Source: JAKQLP01 sp964562165 | GTDB taxonomy: Bacteria > Patescibacteriota > Dojkabacteria > B142 > OLB20 | Assembly: GCA_964562165.1 (NCBI GenBank) | Contig: CAZLRZ010000031.1 | Coordinates: 1-7,575 of the forward strand | DNA length: 7,575 nt | Reading direction: 5' to 3' | In this document: positions 4,768 through 7,575 of the stretch, in pieces | Layout: each line of letters opens with the position of its first letter | Position numbering within the stretch: position 1 is the stretch's first letter | Position numbers and translations under genes: made by a program | Notes under the pieces: generated by a model | What the model saw: only the letters and a program-made list of their open reading frames with translations | Told to the model about the DNA's origin: nothing | Database searches by the model: none

Positions 4768-6705
4768 TTAAATATCAAGATTAGCTTCTTTTGAATGGGT
4801 TTGTATAAATTTTTTCCTCGGAGCTACTTCGTTACCCATTAATAAATCGAAAGTGGCATCAGCTTCTTCAATATCATCAATACGAATTCTCTTTAATACT
4901 CTAGTTTTTGGATTCATAGTCGTTTCCCATAACTGATCTGGATTCATTTCTCCCAAACCTTTAAAACGCTGAATATGTTTTGGGGTTTTGTTTTCTAAGG
5001 CAAGTTTTGCGACCATTTTATCTCTCTCTTCTTCATTTTTGACCCAATAAAATTCGTCTTTTGAAACTTCAATTTTAAATAATGGGGGTTGCGCTACATA
5101 TAAATATCCATTATCAAGAATATGTCTTAAATGTCTATAAAAAAGTGTAAGAGATAATGTGACAATATGTTCACCATCTACGTCTGCATCAGTCATTAAT
5201 ATGATTTTATGGTATCGAAGCCTATTCATGTCGGTAGTCTCCCCTACCCCTGTGCCTAAAGCGATTACAAGGTTTTTGATTTCTTGATTTGACATTACTT
5301 TGTCGATTCTATACTCCTCACTATTTAGGGGTTTTCCTCTTAAAGGGAAAATGGCTTGGGTATTACGATCACGCGCCTGTTTGGCTGAACCGCCTGCAGA
5401 GTCCCCTTCTACAATAAATAATTCGCATTCTTCAGCTTTTTTAGATGAACAATCGGCAAGTTTGCCTGGTAATCCACCACCTTCAAAAGCACCTTTTCTA
5501 ACAACGGCTTCTCTTGCTGCTTTTGCAGCCTTTCTGGCCTTTTGAGTAAGAACGACTTTTGCAATTATGTTTTTTGCATCCTTTGGATTTTCTTCCAAAT
5601 ATTTATCTAGGGCGTCAGCAATAACTTTTCTAACTATTTGTGTAACTTCGGGATTGTTTAGTTTGATTTTTGTCTGTCCTTCAAACTGGGGATCGTGCAC
5701 TTTGACTGATACGATGGCTGTTAGACCCTCTTTTGCATCGTCTCCGGAGATTTTAATTTCTTTTTCTTTTTCGTTGCCTGTTCTGGCAATATAATCATTT
5801 AAAGCTTTAGTTAAGGCTATACGGAAACCTGCTACATGTGTACCACCTTCTGGATTAAAAACATTATTAGCAAAAGCCATTACTCTTTCTTGTAGGTCGT
5901 CGGTGTATTGAATTGCAGCTTCTACATCTACATTTTCTAATGATGATTTTGTATAGAATATTGTTCTATGAACTGTTTTGTAGGCGTTATTAAGAAGTTT
6001 AATATATGATCTTACGCCACCTTGAAAACAAAAAGTGTAGTTTGTTGGAAGATCAATATCGTTTACCCTATCTTCTTTTGACCTTTTATCAATTAATCTG
6101 AATCTTAGCCCTGCCGTTAAGTATGCCTGTTGTCTAAACCTTGTTAATAGTGTCTTTAAATTATATGTAGTATGGGTAAAAATTGTATTATCAACTTTAA
6201 ACGTAATTTTTGTGCCGTGTTTAGTGCTTTTTTCAATTGCTTCTACTGGTCCCTGAGGTATACCTCTGACGTACTTTTGAATAAAATGGCTTCCGTTTTG
6301 AAAAACTTCAGCAGTCATTCTTTCACTTAATGCGTTAACTACAGAAAGCCCTACTCCATGCAATCCTGAAGATACTTTGTATGCACCTTCTCCAAATTTT
6401 CCTCCTGCATGTAAAATTGTTGCGGCAATTTCGAGGGCGCTAATCTTTTTGACAGGATGAATTCCGGTTGGAATTCCTCTACCATCATCTTCTATACTTA
6501 CAGACCCATCTTCGTTTAAACATACTGTAATTTCATGAGCAAATCCTGCTAAACCTTCGTCAATTGAGTTATCTGCAATTTCGTAAATCATATGATGAAG
6601 ACCAGTTATATCAGTATCGCCGATGTACATTGCCGGCCTCTTTCGTACTGCTTCTAAGCCTTCGAGAATTGTTATTGAACTAGCATCATATGAAGAACTA
6701 CTCAT
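4768..6705 (-). CDS. gyrB: DNA gyrase subunit B
   Basis: ATPase subunit of gyrase. I start it at ATG 6705, giving 645 residues that open MSSSSYDASSITILEGLEAVRKRPAMYIG style, as E. coli GyrB does. With this start the GHKL residues fall at E42, N46 and D73, exactly the E. coli numbers. Order: GHKL ATPase (E42, N46, DDGRGIP, LHAGGKF, GLHGVG), transducer to about 375, then TOPRIM with EGDSAGG (E433) and DADVDG (D506, D508, D510), and the C-terminal QRFKGLGEM ending in NLDI. The length is that of the short GyrB type without the E. coli insert. Oddities: Gln at the E. coli R136 position, and HIVTL instead of HIRTL after DADVDG. An in-frame GTG at 6747 would add 14 residues but overlaps a promoter element. 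It forms an operon with gyrA. Confidence 0.96.
   Translation of the reverse strand: MSSSSYDASSITILEGLEAVRKRPAMYIGDTDITGLHHMIYEIADNSIDEGLAGFAHEITVCLNEDGSVSIEDDGRGIPTGIHPVKKISALEIAATILHAGGKFGEGAYKVSSGLHGVGLSVVNALSERMTAEVFQNGSHFIQKYVRGIPQGPVEAIEKSTKHGTKITFKVDNTIFTHTTYNLKTLLTRFRQQAYLTAGLRFRLIDKRSKEDRVNDIDLPTNYTFCFQGGVRSYIKLLNNAYKTVHRTIFYTKSSLENVDVEAAIQYTDDLQERVMAFANNVFNPEGGTHVAGFRIALTKALNDYIARTGNEKEKEIKISGDDAKEGLTAIVSVKVHDPQFEGQTKIKLNNPEVTQIVRKVIADALDKYLEENPKDAKNIIAKVVLTQKARKAAKAAREAVVRKGAFEGGGLPGKLADCSSKKAEECELFIVEGDSAGGSAKQARDRNTQAIFPLRGKPLNSEEYRIDKVMSNQEIKNLVIALGTGVGETTDMNRLRYHKIILMTDADVDGEHIVTLSLTLFYRHLRHILDNGYLYVAQPPLFKIEVSKDEFYWVKNEEERDKMVAKLALENKTPKHIQRFKGLGEMNPDQLWETTMNPKTRVLKRIRIDDIEEADATFDLLMGNEVAPRKKFIQTHSKEANLDI
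5241..5250 (-). other. KOPS-like motif inside gyrB, pointing towards the dif candidate
   Basis: The minus strand reads GGGGTAGGGG, identical to the 10-mer at 51-60 on the plus strand. Both contain GGGTAGGG and both are oriented towards the dif-like site between them. It lies in codons for G-V-G-E of GyrB, so protein coding may explain it. Confidence 0.22.
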
Positions 6706-6737
6706 AGTTTTATAATCGATTTCAAGATAATTTAACC

Positions 6738-6764
6738 ATTGTAGCACAACTTAAATCCGTTGTG
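6738..6764 (-). promoter_or_regulatory. Proximal gyrBA promoter with an adjoining palindrome
   Basis: TGCTACAAT on the minus strand (6746-6738) is an extended -10 box (TGnTATAAT with one mismatch), predicting a start near 6731 and a 26-nt leader before the gyrB ATG. There is no good -35. Directly upstream is a perfect inverted repeat, CACAAC (6764-6759) and GTTGTG (6750-6745), with an 8-base spacer; it overlaps the TG of the extended -10. It could be an operator, or a hairpin in RNA started from the distal promoter. Confidence 0.4.
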
Positions 6765-6776
6765 TGGGGGTGTTTA

Positions 6777-6785
6777 ATTATACCA
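6777..6785 (-). promoter_or_regulatory. Distal gyrBA promoter (extended -10)
   Basis: TGGTATAAT on the minus strand is a perfect extended -10 (TGnTATAAT) in the holB-gyrB gap. The sequence at the -35 spacing is poor (AAGATT), as often seen with extended -10 promoters. The predicted start near 6770 would place the CACAAC/GTTGTG repeat in the leader. Confidence 0.5.
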
Positions 6786-6795
6786 ATTATTCATT

Positions 6796-6830
6796 AAAAA
6801 ATCTTTACCTTAAATTGTCAAGGTTTAAGG
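6796..6830 (-). terminator. Probable terminator at the end of holB
   Basis: On the minus strand CCTTAAA (6830-6824) pairs perfectly with TTTAAGG (6814-6808) around a 9-base loop. TAAAGA and then six T (6801-6796) follow. The stem includes the last codons of holB and the stop codon follows it at once. The stem is AT-rich and set back from the T run, so termination may be partial. It would separate holB from the gyrBA promoters. Confidence 0.4.
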
Positions 6831-7452
6831 CTAGATACAACATCGAGTTTTTTAATGAGACATTAGAACTGATGTACTTTTGGGTCTGATTGACAATATT
6901 TATATTTTTTCTAGTGTCTAGACCTTCTTTTAATTTGTTTCGATAAAACTTTTGCAAAGAAAGTAGAAATATATTTTTGTTGTCATTATTTACTATTGTA
7001 TTTATAAAATTTAACCTTCCAAGCTGATCACTACTTATAAATTCCAAGATATCGATCTCGTCTTTATCAATCATGGGGTCAAGAATGAGCTGGCACCTAG
7101 ACGTGATTGTAGGAATAAGATCCCTGTAATTAGATGTCACCAAAATATAATTATTACTTTCACTAGGCTCTTCTAGCAGTTTTAATATTGCATTTTGAGC
7201 TTGTTCAGTGAGTTTTTCGGCTTGATAAATAATGCCTACTTTGTTTTTAGAATAAAAAGGCTTAGCGCTTGACCATTCTTTAAGCGATTTTGTCTGCTCT
7301 ATTCCAATTGAGTTTTTTTCTTCAAGGGGCTTTACAATTAATATGTCTTCACTATTAGATTTTTGATCCAATTCAATGCTTTTAAGTAGATCTTTTATTG
7401 TTTTATCAATAAAGGATCCTGATGCTGATGAAATGATATACGATTTGCCCAT
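6805..7452 (-). CDS. holB: DNA polymerase III delta-prime subunit (clamp loader), short form
   Basis: Expected to be the delta-prime subunit, a stator of the complex that loads the sliding clamp. The core AAA+ stretch is clear: VGIIYQAEKLTEQAQ (72-86), NAILKLLEEP (87-96), ILVTSNYRDLIPTITSRC (103-120) with the SRC arginine-finger motif (118-120). No Walker A motif is present (ISSASGSF stands near the place) and the zinc-binding cysteines are missing; lack of ATPase activity is normal for delta-prime. At 215 residues it is much shorter than E. coli HolB (334), with a reduced collar domain (about 130-215). A degenerate DnaX paralogue is an alternative. The ATG at 7452 has only an A-rich leader. 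It lies upstream of gyrB with a 62-bp control region and a terminator between. Confidence 0.82.
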   Translation of the reverse strand: MGKSYIISSASGSFIDKTIKDLLKSIELDQKSNSEDILIVKPLEEKNSIGIEQTKSLKEWSSAKPFYSKNKVGIIYQAEKLTEQAQNAILKLLEEPSESNNYILVTSNYRDLIPTITSRCQLILDPMIDKDEIDILEFISSDQLGRLNFINTIVNNDNKNIFLLSLQKFYRNKLKEGLDTRKNINIVNQTQKYISSNVSLKNSMLYLALNLDNLR

Positions 7453-7493
7453 GTTTTTTTAATTGACTTTACACAAAAGAAAAAGAATAATAT

Positions 7494-7523
7494 ATTATAC
7501 ATAATTTTCTACAACACTGTCCC
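7494..7523 (-). promoter_or_regulatory. Candidate holB promoter
   Basis: On the minus strand TATAAT (7499-7494) is a perfect -10 hexamer. GGGACA (7523-7518) lies 18 bp upstream and matches TTGACA at 4 of 6 positions. The predicted start near 7487 gives a leader of about 35 nt before the holB ATG. Confidence 0.38.
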
Positions 7524-7575
7524 AAATGTCCATAGCAAATAGTGTTAATTCGAGTACAACTTTGCAACAAGGAGC
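7495..7575 (-). CDS. Possible 3' end of an upstream minus-strand gene
   Basis: From the window edge a minus-strand frame stays open for 26 codons and ends at TAA (7497-7495), 42 bp before the holB start. The visible C-terminus reads ELTLFAMDIWDSVVENYV, hydrophobic and then acidic, as in a plausible helical end. It is too short to assign to a family or to be sure it is coding. A gene on this strand would fit the direction of its neighbours, but the candidate holB -10 box overlaps its stop codon. Confidence 0.28.
   Translation of the reverse strand, partial: APCCKVVLELTLFAMDIWDSVVENYV

Noticed and set aside
5300..5794. Two plus-strand frames (5300-5545 and 5567-5794) inside gyrB
   Set aside because: Both are antisense to GyrB TOPRIM and transducer motifs and show no recognisable domain.
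6706..6747. In-frame GTG at 6747 adding 14 residues to GyrB
   Set aside because: The extension does not resemble GyrB, and the bases overlap an extended -10 box. ATG 6705 gives the E. coli numbering of E42, N46 and D73.
7526..7575. Start of a plus-strand gene (MSIANSVNSSTTLQQG) running off the right edge
   Set aside because: Only 16 codons are visible, with no ribosome binding site or clear promoter. The opposite frame is equally open and fits the direction of the neighbours better.
1..7575. CRISPR arrays, insertion sequences or prophage genes
   Set aside because: No regularly spaced repeats, no transposase, and no terminal inverted repeats were seen; the only recombinase looks like Xer.

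Overview
This is an AT-rich bacterial chromosome segment (roughly one third GC by eye) that carries housekeeping genes of chromosome topology and replication. The proteins are clearly bacterial: a tyrosine recombinase of the XerC/XerD family, a GreA-type transcript-cleavage factor, both DNA gyrase subunits, and a very short DNA polymerase III delta-prime subunit. The Lys/Asn/Ile-rich proteins, the trimmed GreA and HolB, the lack of Shine-Dalgarno motifs before any of the five genes, and the lone Xer with a long polar insert together suggest a small-genome lineage such as the Candidate Phyla Radiation (Patescibacteria). That placement is an inference: no rRNA or other marker in the window settles it.

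Layout, left to right. Bases 1-378 hold no convincing gene. They contain two GC-rich islands (about 45-80 and 201-240) with pairing potential, and then a 28-bp sequence (294-321) built like a dif site, 57 bp before the xer start. xer (379-1467, +) converges on the other genes, which are all on the minus strand. The 314-bp intergenic stretch 1468-1781 holds probable terminators for xer and greA. greA (1782-2183, -) is preceded by a strong intrinsic terminator and by two further hairpins that compete with it, the arrangement of an attenuator. gyrA (2370-4757, -) is interrupted by 100 N. gyrB (4768-6705, -) lies 10 bp upstream of gyrA, forming a gyrBA operon. holB (6805-7452, -) is followed by a likely terminator, and the gyrB promoter region carries two extended -10 boxes around a palindrome. 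The right edge may hold the 3' end of another minus-strand gene.

How the parts work together. Gyrase (GyrA2GyrB2) sets negative supercoiling. Xer with dif would resolve chromosome dimers at the terminus. HolB belongs to the clamp loader, and GreA rescues backtracked RNA polymerase. The minus-strand genes to the right of the dif candidate fit a replication fork moving leftwards towards it. Three exact matches to the E. coli FtsK-orienting motif GGGNAGGG all point at the same site (one on + to its left, two on - to its right). If correct, the left end of this window is the replication terminus.

The most interesting points are the dif candidate beside a lone xer with polar motifs pointing to it, the three-hairpin attenuator-like leader of greA, and gyrase residues that differ from E. 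coli at known drug-contact positions (GyrB Gln at the R136 position, GyrA Gly at the D87 position). No CRISPR array, insertion sequence, rRNA or tRNA was found.
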